Shown here in pieces: positions 27,412 through 36,672 of a stretch of 64,000 bases of DNA (the stretch's first letter is position 1; each line of letters begins with the position of its first letter). The position numbers and the translations under genes were made by a program. The stretch lies in NCBI GenBank assembly GCA_003599475.1, contig QZKK01000232.1, forward strand, positions 1 through 64,000, read 5' to 3'. The notes below the pieces were generated by a model, which was given only the letters and a program-made list of their open reading frames with translations, had not been told where the DNA came from and ran no database searches. This DNA is from Desulfobacteraceae bacterium (GTDB lineage Bacteria > Desulfobacterota > Desulfobacteria > Desulfobacterales > SURF-15).

Positions 27412-28833
27412 ATGAACCCGAATTCAGAAGAAAAAGTCAAACCGTTCAAGCTGGTCAAATATTTTGCTTTCTCCAGTCTGATCGTCATCTTTTTGGGCAC
27501 CCTGGTTCTTTTCTGGATGAACACGCACTGGGCCAGGGCGCTCCGGCTCGAAGAGAGCGAAGACTATGCAAAGGTTTTGATTGAAAATCTCAACCATCAG
27601 GTTTTCCTGCAGTTTGCCCTTCCGGTTGCGATCAAGTACGGCAAAGTTCAGTTGAGAGACGAAGCCCAGTTCAACCTGATGGATCGGGTGGTACGGAATA
27701 CGCTTAACAGCTTCAAGGTCGATGCCGTGAACATCTACGACTTCGACAACGTGATCTCTTACAGTTTCGATAAGGAACTGATCGGCAAAAGCGGACTGGG
27801 CGGCGATATGTACAAAGCGGCAATCGATGGGAAATCCACCTCGAAGCTGGTTCAGAAGGGAAACCCGGTCGAGATTCTCCTCGGGATTCCCAAACAGATC
27901 CAGCTTTTCACCTTCGCGCCGGTCCGGATGGTATCCCAGATTTCAGAGATCTCCGGACCGGTATTAGGGGTCATCGAGATCGTACTGGATCTTTCCGAGG
28001 AATATAAAACCATTTTTCAGTTTCAGACCCGGATCATCTTTACCGGCACCGCGGTCATGGGCATTCTCTTTCTTGTGCTGCTGTTTGTCGTAAAGCGGGG
28101 AGAAACCATCTTCGAGAAGAGAGCGGAGGAACGGCTGCGGCTCAAGGAGCAGTTGAGCCGTGCCGAACGGCTTTCCGCTCTGGGGGAGATGGCCGCCAAG
28201 ATTTCCCATGAGATCCGAAACCCTCTCGGAATCATCAAAATGTCCGCCGGGCTTCTGAAAAAGAAAATGGCCGCGCTCGATCCCGCCAATTCCGTACCGG
28301 ATGTGATCGTCGAAGAGTCCGACCGGTTGAACAACATCATCACGGACTTTTTCAATTACGCCAAGCCGAGAAACCTCAAGCTCACACCCTGCAGGGTGCA
28401 GGAGGTTCTCGAAAAAAACCTCAATTTCCTGGCTCCCCAGGTGGATGAACAGGGGTATCGCATCAAGGCCCATTACGAGCAGAACCTGCCTGAAATCATG
28501 GCGGATACGACGATGCTCTACCAGGCCTTCCTCAATCTTCTGATCAACTCCATGCAGGCCATGCCGACCGGCGGGACGATTCGGGTGGAGGCGGCCTCCG
28601 ACGGGAAGCAGGTTTGCATCACGTTTGAAGACGAGGGGGAAGGAATTCCGGATGACCTTCTGGAAAAAATCTGGGAGCCTTTTTTTACAACCAAGGAAAA
28701 GGGGACAGGCTTGGGGCTTGGGATCGTGAAAAACATCATCGATTCCCACAGGGGAACCATCCGGATCGAAAATCGATCGACCGGGGGCGCCCGCGTCAAT
28801 GTGCATCTGCCGGTCACCCAGGGGGTCAAATAA
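27412..28833 (+). CDS. NtrB-like membrane sensor histidine kinase
   Basis: A 473-residue sensor kinase. A membrane segment near residues 15-35 (YFAFSSLIVIFLGTLVLFW) and another near 205-230 enclose a periplasmic region of about 170 residues of unknown ligand specificity. A coiled linker leads to HisKA with His 266 in AAKISHEIRNPLG and an HATPase domain with DEGEGIPDDL and KGTGLGLGIV. The ATG at 27412 is preferred over 27355, which would overlap the divergent promoter. Its stop overlaps the start of the regulator (TAATG), so the two are translationally coupled. Confidence 0.9.
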   Translation: MNPNSEEKVKPFKLVKYFAFSSLIVIFLGTLVLFWMNTHWARALRLEESEDYAKVLIENLNHQVFLQFALPVAIKYGKVQLRDEAQFNLMDRVVRNTLNSFKVDAVNIYDFDNVISYSFDKELIGKSGLGGDMYKAAIDGKSTSKLVQKGNPVEILLGIPKQIQLFTFAPVRMVSQISEISGPVLGVIEIVLDLSEEYKTIFQFQTRIIFTGTAVMGILFLVLLFVVKRGETIFEKRAEERLRLKEQLSRAERLSALGEMAAKISHEIRNPLGIIKMSAGLLKKKMAALDPANSVPDVIVEESDRLNNIITDFFNYAKPRNLKLTPCRVQEVLEKNLNFLAPQVDEQGYRIKAHYEQNLPEIMADTTMLYQAFLNLLINSMQAMPTGGTIRVEAASDGKQVCITFEDEGEGIPDDLLEKIWEPFFTTKEKGTGLGLGIVKNIIDSHRGTIRIENRSTGGARVNVHLPVTQGVK

Positions 28834-30215
28834 TGGAAACGGTTCTGATCGTAGACGATGAAAAAAATTACCCGCCGATCATTGCAGCGGTTCTGCAGGA
28901 GGAGGGGTATGAGACGCTTACGGCAAACAGCGGTCCGGAAGCACTGAGAGTACTTCAGAATTCGGATGTCGATCTGATCGTCACCGACATGAAAATGCCG
29001 GGAATGGACGGAATGCTTCTGCTGGAAGAGGTGAAAAGACGGAACCCGGAACTTCCGGTCATCATGATGACCGCCCACGGCACGGTGGAAAGGGCCGTAG
29101 AGGCGATGCAGAAGGGAGCCTACAACTACATCCTGAAACCGTTCGACAATGAAAGCCTCATTCTCTACGTCGGCAAGGCCTGTGCGATGTATCAGGTGGT
29201 CAAAGAAAACCGTCGGCTGCGAACGGCGGTTGAATCCATTTACAGATTCGGAAACATCATCGGGAAAAGCAAGGCCATGCACGAGGTCTTCGACAAGGTC
29301 GTCAAAGTGGCTCCGGCGACCGCAACGGTCCTGATCGAAGGGGAAAGCGGGACCGGAAAAGAGCTTGTGGCCAAATCGATCCACTTCAACAGTCCGAGAA
29401 GCGACAAGCCTTTCATCGCCGTCAACTGCTCGGCATTGGCCGATACGCTTCTGGAAAGCGAGCTGTTCGGCCATGAGAAGGGGGCCTTTACCGGCGCCAT
29501 CTCCATGAAAAAAGGCCGTTTCGAATTGGCCGACGGCGGCACGCTGTTTCTAGATGAAATCGGCGAGCTTTCCATGAGCCTCCAGGTGAAACTGCTCCGA
29601 GTGCTCCAGGAAAAAATGTTCGAACGGGTCGGGGGCACCCGGCCCATCAAGGTCGATATCCGATTGATCGCCGCCACCAACAGAGACCTCAAGGAAGAGG
29701 TCGAACGGGGGCGATTCCGGGACGACTTGTATTTCCGGCTGAATGTGGTGCAAATCCAGCTTCCGCCGCTTCGAAAACGAACGGAAGACATCCGGATGCT
29801 GGTACACCATTTCATGAAAAAATACGCGAAGGAGCGCGCCTCGGACCGGCCGATTACAGGCATCGATCCGGAAGCCGAACGGCTGATTCATCGATATAGC
29901 TGGCCCGGCAATGTGCGGGAACTGGAAAATGTCATCGAACGCGCGATGATCCTGTGTCCGGGAGAAACCATCACCGCTTCGGATTTGCCGAAAAATTTCG
30001 TGGACAACGTCAACAGTTTCCTCTCGCTGGAAGAAATTCCGGTCAACGCCCCTTTGTACGAGACCCTGGCCACGATCGAAAAAAAGCTGATCGAAAGGGC
30101 GCTGCAGCAGTCCAACAACGTGCAGTCGCACGCAGCGGAGCTGCTCGGGATCGGCAAAAGCGGGCTGAATCAGAAAATCAAAAAATTCCGCCTGGAGGTA
30201 GGAGGCAGGGAGTAA
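28833..30215 (+). CDS. Sigma54-dependent response regulator, NtrC family
   Basis: A 460-residue transcriptional activator. The receiver domain has phospho-Asp 52 in TDMKMPGMDG. The AAA+ domain has Walker A GESGTGKE, the GAFTGA loop that contacts sigma54, and LDEIGELSMSLQ near Walker B. The C-terminal Fis-type helix-turn-helix is SHAAELLGIGKSGLNQKIKK. It is cotranscribed with the sensor kinase, which should phosphorylate it, and activates sigma54 promoters elsewhere. Its targets are not visible here. Confidence 0.93.
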   Translation: METVLIVDDEKNYPPIIAAVLQEEGYETLTANSGPEALRVLQNSDVDLIVTDMKMPGMDGMLLLEEVKRRNPELPVIMMTAHGTVERAVEAMQKGAYNYILKPFDNESLILYVGKACAMYQVVKENRRLRTAVESIYRFGNIIGKSKAMHEVFDKVVKVAPATATVLIEGESGTGKELVAKSIHFNSPRSDKPFIAVNCSALADTLLESELFGHEKGAFTGAISMKKGRFELADGGTLFLDEIGELSMSLQVKLLRVLQEKMFERVGGTRPIKVDIRLIAATNRDLKEEVERGRFRDDLYFRLNVVQIQLPPLRKRTEDIRMLVHHFMKKYAKERASDRPITGIDPEAERLIHRYSWPGNVRELENVIERAMILCPGETITASDLPKNFVDNVNSFLSLEEIPVNAPLYETLATIEKKLIERALQQSNNVQSHAAELLGIGKSGLNQKIKKFRLEVGGRE

Positions 30216-30339
30216 GAAAAATTCGAAATCCGAATACCCGCCTGCCATAGCGCTTGGAATGTCCTCATGAACACAAGGTAGGCATTAAGCAAACGCCCCT
30301 TGTATGTAAACCCTCTGGCCGGGCTGCGGCGGGCAGGTC

Positions 30340-30464
30340 GAAATCCGAAACAAATTCAAAAACTCCAAATTCAAATACCAAAACAATTCCGGGCAGGTGC
30401 TCTACACGTCGGCTTTCATTTCGGTCATTCGAATTTTGTTCATTTCGATATTGTTTCGGATTTC
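30340..30464. repeat. Inverted repeat between convergent genes (family B)
   Basis: GAAATCCGAAACAA (30340-30353) and its exact reverse complement (30451-30464) flank about 97 bases that themselves contain repeated words such as AATTCAAA and ATTTCG. A further copy of GAAATCCGAA is at 30226-30235. The stretch fills the 278-base gap between the regulator and the TPR gene. Confidence 0.7.
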
Positions 30465-30493
30465 GGGATTCGTGCTTCGGGTTTATGATCGTG

Positions 30494-31171
30494 TCAGGCT
30501 GCCAGCCGCTCCTTGACCAGTTCCGTATAGGAGGAGTCCGGGTAATCGGACAGGATCTTCTGGAACGCCTCACGGCTCTTTTCCGGTTTTCCGAGCTCCG
30601 CGTAGAGAATTCCCAGGCTGAAAAGCGCTTCGTCTTTCATATAAGCATCGGGATCGGAAACCATCGCTTCGAACTGCTCGGCTGCGGCTTGAAAATCCTT
30701 TTTTCCCTGGTACGCATATCCGATGCTGCTGCGGATGAGGGTTTTGAGAGAAGGATACTCGCTGAAGTCTTCCAGGGCCTTCCGATAATTTTCGATGGCT
30801 GGATCGTATTCACCCGCCTCATAGAGAAGATTCGCATAGAGGAGGCGGGCCATCTTCCCCCCATGGTAATTCGAATACTTATCGACAACCTTCTGAAACT
30901 CCTGCTTCACCGCCGGAAGATCCTTTTTTTCTGCGCCTGAAGACTCGTATCGGGCCGTCGCCTGCCGGAGCGCGGCGGATGCCTGACCCTCCTTCCAACC
31001 CCGGTAGTACCGGATGCCTGAAACCGCAAGGACGGCCACCATCAGGGCGGCTGTCCCATAAAAGATCGGGTTTCTGTATTTTCTGGCAAATTGAATGATT
31101 TTGCCCGTAAGGGTCATGAATTCATCCGGCTCTTTGAGCAGCTCTTTCCGTGTGATCCGCTTCTTAACCAT
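30494..31171 (-). CDS. YfgM-like membrane-anchored TPR protein
   Basis: A 225-residue protein with a short cytoplasmic tail (KKRITRKELLKEPDEF), one membrane helix (residues about 35-55, FYGTAALMVAVLAVSGIRYY) and TPR repeats with the W/Y/A pattern (LYEAGEYDPAIENYRKALEDF, AYQGKKDFQAAAEQFEAMV, LYAELGKPEKSREAFQKIL). The layout matches YfgM-like periplasmic TPR proteins that act with SecYEG or in stress response. Start choice is unclear: the ATG at 31171 has AAGGA directly before it; a GTG at 31225 is possible but adds a poorly matching leader. The SH3 protein gene lies upstream on the same strand. Confidence 0.75.
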   Translation of the reverse strand: MVKKRITRKELLKEPDEFMTLTGKIIQFARKYRNPIFYGTAALMVAVLAVSGIRYYRGWKEGQASAALRQATARYESSGAEKKDLPAVKQEFQKVVDKYSNYHGGKMARLLYANLLYEAGEYDPAIENYRKALEDFSEYPSLKTLIRSSIGYAYQGKKDFQAAAEQFEAMVSDPDAYMKDEALFSLGILYAELGKPEKSREAFQKILSDYPDSSYTELVKERLAA

Positions 31172-31285
31172 TCCTTCTGCTAACCTCCAATCTGACTGGC
31201 AAATGGGAAGGATGGAATATCCCACCCTTCCAAAAGAAGTTCATGTATACCCCGGTTCGAAAGAAAACGCAACGGGATGCGCACC

Positions 31286-31726
31286 TTACCAGACCAGAGA
31301 CTTGTGTATCCACCCTTCGTCTCCATCCGCATGCTGTACATGGATCCAGCTTCCTTCGGTTTTAATGACCTTGAATGAAATCCCCGGCCCGACGGAGAAG
31401 GCGACCTCGAACTGGCTGCCCGGGCCCTTGCGGATGTTGTTTTTTTCCTTTGTGGTGATAACGGTGGGGGTCTTATCGATCAGGGAAGTGTGAATCCACC
31501 CCTGGTCTCCTTCGAAATCCCGAAAAAAATACCAGTTTCCCTTTTTTACGGTGACAGAAATCGGATAGTGCTGTTGGACTTGCCAGAGCCATTCATGTTG
31601 GGTTCCCGGCCCGGATCGGATGTTTGCCTTCGGCGCGGAAACCGCGTACCGTTCGGAGGAAGCGGATGCAGACGCCGTTGCCGCAAAGAACACGCAGATC
31701 CAGGTTATCAGAAGGCCTTTACCCAT
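31286..31726 (-). CDS. Exported protein with two bacterial SH3 domains
   Basis: A 146-residue protein with a signal peptide (MGKGLLITWICVFFAATASASAS) and two SH3b domains, each showing NIRSGPG/NIRKGPG and ending in GWIH(T/K)S. Such domains bind cell-wall peptides or other ligands in the periplasm. No catalytic domain is present, so it is probably a binding protein. It lies upstream of the YfgM-like gene with 114 bases between. Confidence 0.85.
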   Translation of the reverse strand: MGKGLLITWICVFFAATASASASSERYAVSAPKANIRSGPGTQHEWLWQVQQHYPISVTVKKGNWYFFRDFEGDQGWIHTSLIDKTPTVITTKEKNNIRKGPGSQFEVAFSVGPGISFKVIKTEGSWIHVQHADGDEGWIHKSLVW

Positions 31727-31764
31727 CCTTGCCGGTCTCCATTTCGATTTTCCTTTAACCCTCG

Positions 31765-31850
31765 GCCACAAAGACACGAAGGGACGAAGAAGATATCGAT
31801 GAAAGCCTCTTAAAATTGCACAACCTCCGTGTCTAAGTGCCTTGGTGGCT
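31765..31850. repeat. Hairpin-forming word repeat (family A)
   Basis: Left arm GCCACAAAGACACGAAGG (31765-31782); right arm beginning CCTCCGTGTCTAAG and ending TTGGTGGC (31824-31849). The arms are imperfect reverse complements. The words are shared with the elements at 24505, 51656 and 56692. It lies between the SH3 gene and the PFL-activase-like gene. Confidence 0.6.
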
Positions 31851-31867
31851 AAAGATTGCGATTCTCA

Positions 31868-32800
31868 TTACCGGAGGGCGAATGCCCGTCGGGGTCGATC
31901 CAGCCGGGTGATGCCGGCTTCCTTTGCCGCGAGCAGCGCGGCTTCATACTCTTTCCGGGCGGGCGCGGCAGACAATTCTGGGATTTCCCAAGCCCTCCCA
32001 CAAGGTCTGTACTGGGACATGATGTTTACATAGCTTCCGGTTGAAATTCGATCTGCAATGAACCGCATGACCTGCGGGGTGCCGGCAAGACCATTGGGAA
32101 GCACCAGGTGCCGGATGAGGAGTCCGCGCCTCGCGATACCGGAATCGTCGATGATCAGATCGCCGACTTGCCGGTGCATCTCTTCGAGCGCTTTCCGGGC
32201 GACTTCGGGATAATCTTTTGCCCTGCAGGTTTTTTCCGCAACGGCCGGGTCCCAGAATTTAAAATCGGGCATGTAGATATCGAAGACCCCCTCCAGCAAT
32301 CGGATCGTATCCACACTGTCGTAAAGACTCGTGTTGTAAACAAGCGGCACGTTGAGCCCCGAAGGAACAGCGGTTTCCAGTGCCGACAGGATCTGCGGAA
32401 CCACATGGGAAGGCGTTACGAAATTGATGTTGTGACAGCCGGCTTCCTGCAGGGCAAGCATCGCCTGCGCTAGCTCGTCGCCGGTGACCTCTTCCCCGCA
32501 GCCCTCGTGGCTGATCTCGTAATTTTGACAAAACGTGCAGCGCAGGTTGCAGTGGGTGAAAAAAATCGTCCCGGAGCCGTGCCTGCCGACCAGCGGCGCT
32601 TCTTCCCCGAAATGCGGGTTGCAGCTTGAAACCAGAGCCTTGTGGCCCGTTCTGCAAATCCCTGTCGCTTCGGAGAGTCGATCGACACCGCATTTCCTCG
32701 GGCAGAGGGTACAGAATCGCAGGGTCTCGTACGCGGCTTTTCTCTTGGAGGCCAGCCGCCCGCTCTTGAACGTTTCGATATAGATCGGCGGAATATTCAT
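31868..32800 (-). CDS. Radical SAM protein, pyruvate formate-lyase activase-like
   Basis: A 310-residue radical SAM protein. The canonical CxxxCxxC is CNLRCTFCQN, preceded by a Cys-rich N-terminal region (FCTLCPRKCGVDR) typical of the anaerobic glycyl-radical activase-like group. Later motifs GGFDIYMPDFKFW-like (VFDIYMPDFKFW) and RHLVLPNGL match that family. It may activate a glycyl radical enzyme or modify another protein; no glycyl radical enzyme is nearby, so the target is unknown. The start at 32800 has no strong ribosome-binding site. Confidence 0.83.
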   Translation of the reverse strand: MNIPPIYIETFKSGRLASKRKAAYETLRFCTLCPRKCGVDRLSEATGICRTGHKALVSSCNPHFGEEAPLVGRHGSGTIFFTHCNLRCTFCQNYEISHEGCGEEVTGDELAQAMLALQEAGCHNINFVTPSHVVPQILSALETAVPSGLNVPLVYNTSLYDSVDTIRLLEGVFDIYMPDFKFWDPAVAEKTCRAKDYPEVARKALEEMHRQVGDLIIDDSGIARRGLLIRHLVLPNGLAGTPQVMRFIADRISTGSYVNIMSQYRPCGRAWEIPELSAAPARKEYEAALLAAKEAGITRLDRPRRAFALR

Positions 32801-32858
32801 GATCGATCTCCCGGCAGCAAGTATTCAACCCCGCCGATTGCAGCGAAGGGGGCCTGCA

Positions 32859-33566
32859 TCACTCTTCCTCCTCTGCGGGTTCCGGGGATGAGATCGATAG
32901 CCTCACCATGACCTTTTCAGCCAGGCCCCGCCCCATCACGAATCGCTTCCCCATCGAAGCGATCACCAGGCGCCCCTCCCCCATGTTGGTGATGACTTCG
33001 ACCTGGTCTCCGATCCGAAGTCCCATGGTCATCAACCGCATGCGCGAGGTCGTACCACCGGTAAAATCGCAAACGATCAGGCGCTCTCCCTGCTTTGCCA
33101 TGGTCAGCGGCATCATATCCACGCGGCTGTTGAGACAGCCGTCGCAGATCCCGTAGAGCTCCATCTTGTGCTGGAGCATCAGAAACCCGTGGGAGGATGC
33201 GACCCGGACCTGCAGTTGCTCGATTGCTTCATCCGTAAATTCAAGGATTTTTCTGCACTTGATGCAGATCAGATGATCGTGATGCTGGCCCAGATGCCGG
33301 TGCTCATACCGGACCTGGCCGTTATCGAACCTGTTTTTTTGGGCGAATCCGAAGCGGCACATCAGCTTGAGGGTGTCTCTGACGAAATCGGGCCCGTAGT
33401 CGAAGCGGCTTTCCTTGAGTTTCCGGCTCAGCTCGGCGGCGGTAACGTGGCCTTCGATCTGCAGAAAAACCTCCAGAATGTTGTATCGATCTTCAAACTG
33501 ATCGATATGTTCCTGCTGGAAAAGCTTCTGGAGTTGCTCTTTTTCCCCGCGGTGAAGTGCAGGCAT
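32859..33566 (-). CDS. Fur family regulator fused to a FeoA domain
   Basis: A 235-residue two-domain protein. Residues 1 to about 148 are a Fur-type winged helix plus metal-binding dimerisation domain: HHDHLICIKC carries the regulatory metal ligands and CIKC...CDGC the structural zinc site. Residues about 155-228 form a FeoA SH3-like domain (LTMAKQGERLIVCDF, MGLRIGDQVEVI, GKRFVMGRGLAEKVMVRL). Fur domains repress iron-responsive genes; FeoA domains normally assist the FeoB ferrous transporter or act in DtxR-type regulators. The fusion suggests iron sensing and DNA binding in one chain. It starts two bases after the zinc-ribbon gene. Confidence 0.9.
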   Translation of the reverse strand: MPALHRGEKEQLQKLFQQEHIDQFEDRYNILEVFLQIEGHVTAAELSRKLKESRFDYGPDFVRDTLKLMCRFGFAQKNRFDNGQVRYEHRHLGQHHDHLICIKCRKILEFTDEAIEQLQVRVASSHGFLMLQHKMELYGICDGCLNSRVDMMPLTMAKQGERLIVCDFTGGTTSRMRLMTMGLRIGDQVEVITNMGEGRLVIASMGKRFVMGRGLAEKVMVRLSISSPEPAEEEE

Positions 33567-33568
33567 GG

Positions 33569-33814
33569 CTACTTCGAAGGACCGGGAAAATCATAGGTGG
33601 TGCAGGACCCCCCGGAGCAGCTCCGGGTTTGAACACGCGCATCGGAACCGGTGCTGCCGGTTCCGCCCATACAGTAGCCGGAAGCGCTCATCACGCGCTC
33701 GAACTGCTCCGAGCGGCAGGCTGGGCATTTCATCTCGGCTTCTTCATCTCCGCTTAAAACGAGGATCTCGAACAGATTTTCGCATTTCAAACATCTGAAT
33801 TCAAATATCGGCAT
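33569..33814 (-). CDS. FmdB-type zinc-ribbon protein
   Basis: An 81-residue protein. The N-terminal zinc ribbon MPIFEFRCLKCENLFE...MKCPACRSEQFERV matches the FmdB/CxxC_CxxC_SSSS family, whose members are putative regulators or metal-binding factors. The C-terminal tail is rich in Gly and Ser with scattered Cys (GGTGSTGSDARV, RSCSGGSC). The ATG at 33814 has GGGAG six bases upstream. It is cotranscribed with the Fur-FeoA gene, which begins two bases downstream. Confidence 0.85.
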   Translation of the reverse strand: MPIFEFRCLKCENLFEILVLSGDEEAEMKCPACRSEQFERVMSASGYCMGGTGSTGSDARVQTRSCSGGSCTTYDFPGPSK

Positions 33815-33872
33815 CGGCATCTCCCTGCTTTCTTGAAAAAGTTCCCCATTATGCCCATCGATTGCCGGATTG

Positions 33873-35570
33873 TCAAGAATCTTCAAGCATTTCGCGTGCA
33901 TGAGCACGGGCGGCATCGGTAACCGTTGCTCCCCCCAGCATCCGGGCAAGCTCTTCGGCCCGTTCCGGCTTTTTCAGGAGATAGATTTCAGTCAGGGTCC
34001 GGCCCCGGTGCACGCGCTTTGAAATCTGAAAATGATGGTCCCCGAACCGCGCGATTTGGGGCAGATGGGTGATACAGAGGACCTGATGATATTTCGACAG
34101 CATGGAAAGTTTTTTCCCCACCACATCCGCCACACTGCCGCCGATTCCGGCATCGACCTCATCAAAGATCACGGTCTCAACCGAATCGGTCTCCGCCGAT
34201 ATGGCTTTGAGCGCCAGCACCACCCGTGACAATTCACCGCCGGAAGCGATGCCGCTCAAGGGCTTCAGTGGCTCCCCGACATTCGGTGCGATCAGAAAGA
34301 CGGCCCGGTCGATGCCGGATTCCGTGAGGCAGGCCCCGCCGGTGCACAGGAAAGGATGGGTCCGGGAATCTGCAGCAACGCGTTCAAAGGAGACCTGAAA
34401 CCGGGTCTGGGCCATGCGGAGGGAGGCAAGCTCTTCTTCCACCTTTTGAGACAGAAGCACCGCCGCCTGCCTGCGTTCCTCCGACAGCCGGAGGGCCGCT
34501 TGAGAAAGCCTCTCATGGCATTCCACGAGTCTTTTTTCGATTTCGGCAATCTGTTCCGGCAGGCTTTCGATTCGGGACAACGATTCGATGACCCCGTTCA
34601 GGTGCGACCGCACGGCTGCGAGCGAACCTCCGTATTTCCGTTTCAACCGGTTTAGAAAGTCGATCCGCGCTTCCACCTCATCGAGCCGTCGATCGTTCAT
34701 TTCAAGCCTGTTCAGGTAGGCACGAAGGGAGCCCGCAATTTCCTCTAATTCATAAGCCGAGCTCTGCAGCGCCTCTGCGGGTTTCGACAATGCCGGATCG
34801 ATTTCAGCCGCTTTTTCCAAACCTCGCCCGGCCCCCGTCAGCTTTTCGATGACGGCCCCCTCAGCCGAGTAGAGCGTTTCGACCGCTTCGTGAACAGTCT
34901 GATAAAGGTAAGCCGAATTCTTGAGACGGGCCCGCTCCCGTTCCAGTTCGGCATCCTCTTGCGGAGAAAAAGCGGCATCTTCGATTTCTTTTTTTTGAAA
35001 GCGGTAAAGCTCCCTCTGCGTCTCCTGGTTTTGCTGCTGCTCCTGCAGGCATCGAAGGTTTTCAATCAGCGGCAGAATCTCCCGGCAGCATCGGGCAACC
35101 TCTTTTCGAAGCGGCATCAATCCCCCGAACCGATCGAGGATGAGCAGATGGTTTTCCTCTTTGAGCAGCCCCTGATGGGCATGCTGCCCGGATATGCTGG
35201 CCAGGTTCTCCGTGAACTGGGCCAGAAGCTGCAGGGTCGCAAGCTTTCCGTTGATGTAGATACGACTTCGATCGGGAGAAACGATTCTCCGGATGATGAG
35301 TCCTTCACTCGCTTCGTACCCGCAAGACTCGAGCATGGTCCCCGTCCGGCTTCCGGGGGTGACATCGAAAAGCGCCTCGAGCTCCGCAGAATCAGCGCCG
35401 GCGCGGATCAGTTGGGGGGTTGCTCTGCCGCCGAGAAGCAGGTTTACGGCATTTACGACGATCGATTTGCCCGCTCCGGTTTCACCGGTCAATACCGTGA
35501 GGCCGTCTGAAAATTCGATTCTCAAATCGTCGATGATGGCAAAGTTGCGGATGGAAATTTCCCGGAGCAT
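33873..35570 (-). CDS. recN: DNA repair protein RecN
   Basis: A 565-residue SMC-like ATPase for double-strand break repair. It starts MLREISIRNFAIIDDLRIEF, has Walker A GETGAGKS near residue 30, a long coiled coil through the middle and the C-terminal signature and Walker B region with IASGGELSRVVLALK and VIFDEVDAGIGG. Length and order are normal for RecN. It bridges DNA ends and loads recombination functions. The upstream region (35571-35807) holds its promoter; no LexA site could be identified by eye. It is followed by the zinc-ribbon and Fur-FeoA genes on the same strand. Confidence 0.95.
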   Translation of the reverse strand: MLREISIRNFAIIDDLRIEFSDGLTVLTGETGAGKSIVVNAVNLLLGGRATPQLIRAGADSAELEALFDVTPGSRTGTMLESCGYEASEGLIIRRIVSPDRSRIYINGKLATLQLLAQFTENLASISGQHAHQGLLKEENHLLILDRFGGLMPLRKEVARCCREILPLIENLRCLQEQQQNQETQRELYRFQKKEIEDAAFSPQEDAELERERARLKNSAYLYQTVHEAVETLYSAEGAVIEKLTGAGRGLEKAAEIDPALSKPAEALQSSAYELEEIAGSLRAYLNRLEMNDRRLDEVEARIDFLNRLKRKYGGSLAAVRSHLNGVIESLSRIESLPEQIAEIEKRLVECHERLSQAALRLSEERRQAAVLLSQKVEEELASLRMAQTRFQVSFERVAADSRTHPFLCTGGACLTESGIDRAVFLIAPNVGEPLKPLSGIASGGELSRVVLALKAISAETDSVETVIFDEVDAGIGGSVADVVGKKLSMLSKYHQVLCITHLPQIARFGDHHFQISKRVHRGRTLTEIYLLKKPERAEELARMLGGATVTDAARAHAREMLEDS

Positions 35571-35605
35571 AAATCAAAACGTCTCGGAAATTTAAGAGGC
35601 ACAAT

Positions 35606-35621
35606 AGGGGTAAAAGCCCCT
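35606..35621. terminator. Small hairpin upstream of recN
   Basis: AGGGGT and GCCCCT pair around a four-base loop (one wobble pair) and are followed on the plus strand by GTTTTGC. Lies 36 bases before the recN start; could be regulatory. Weak evidence. Confidence 0.25.
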
Positions 35622-35777
35622 GTTTTGCATGGATTTTGCTCAACAGGCCCAATTTAACCGGCTCCGTTTATCGCATACCCGGCATGTTTTGTAAAGTGGA
35701 AGCGTCATATTGGATTTTCCAGGAGGTTCGTTCACACACACGAAACCGTCCCCATTCTAGGAACTTGGCTTCAGAAC

Positions 35778-35795
35778 CACGAAACACACGAAATA
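35778..35795 (+). repeat. 18-base direct repeat, left copy, flanking the RhuM pseudogene
   Basis: CACGAAACACACGAAATA occurs here and again at 36617-36634, on either side of the RhuM remnant. The words resemble the left arms of the family A elements. Confidence 0.7.
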
Positions 35796-35807
35796 CACGA
35801 AAAGAAT

Positions 35808-36645
35808 GCGGTTTGTATCAAATAACCCCTCAACGGTTGCCCTTCATGTTAGAAATATTTACCACGAAGGTGAATTGCAATTGCAGCAACTTGTAAGGAA
35901 TACTTACAAAGTTCGGCAGGAAGGCCCTCGCCGAATACGAGACATCTTAGGCATTATAAGCTAGACATGATCATTGCTGTGGGCTATCGAGTCCGTTCCC
36001 ACCGCGGTACCCAATTCCGCGTCTGGGCCACCCAGAGGCTGCGCGAGTATATTATTAAAGGCTTTACGCTGGATGACGATCGGCTGATATGCCACCAGCA
36101 TCGACTATGACCCGGCGACCGATCCGTCGCGCGAGTTTTTTGCGGTGGTGCAAAACAAGATGCACTGGGCGGCCCACGGACATACGGCAGCGGAAATTAT
36201 TGCCGGCAGGGCGGACGCAAACCGGCCGAATATGGGCCTGACTTCCTGGATCGGGGCAAAGCCTTCAAGAGAAGACGCCGAGATCGCCAAGAACTATCTG
36301 AACCATGAAGAGCTGGACACTTTGAACCGGATCGTAACCATGTATCTGGACTTTGCCGAACTGCAAGCCTTGAATCGGAAGCCCATGCATATGCGCGACT
36401 GGATCGCCAAGCTGGACGATTTCCTCAGGATCAGCGAGCGCGACATCCTGACCCATGCCGGCCGGATCAGTCGTGATGAGGCCATTGAAAAAGCTCATGC
36501 AGAATATGAAAAATACCGCAAGCAGATGCTTGAAGCGCCGTCCTTAGTGGAGAAGCATTTTATCGAAGCCATTGAGGAAGTAAAAAAAATGGAAAAGAAA
36601 AAGGAACCACGAAAGACACGAAACACACGAAATAAAAACGACTGA
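35808..36645 (+). pseudogene. RhuM family protein, frameshifted
   Basis: A decayed RhuM (virulence RhuM) gene. The N-terminal part reads SNNPSTVALHVRNIYHEGEL, then loses frame; the YRVRSHRGTQFRVWATQRLREY-type block appears in a second frame near 35990-36050; the C-terminal half is open from 36145 (VQNKMHWAAHGHTAAEIIAG, PMHMRDWIAKLDDFL, RDILTHAG). At least two frameshifts and internal stops separate these parts. RhuM genes are usually found inside type I restriction-modification loci between hsdM and hsdS. An hsdS stub follows directly, so this is a ruined restriction locus. Confidence 0.8.
36617..36634 (+). repeat. 18-base direct repeat, right copy, flanking the RhuM pseudogene
   Basis: Exact second copy of the 18-mer at 35778-35795, in the same orientation. 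It overlaps the last codons of the RhuM frame (PRKTRNTRNKND), so the natural RhuM stop has been replaced by repeat sequence. Confidence 0.7.
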
Positions 36646-36672
36646 AGCGGCTAAAGGGCTAAAGGTGCAGGC

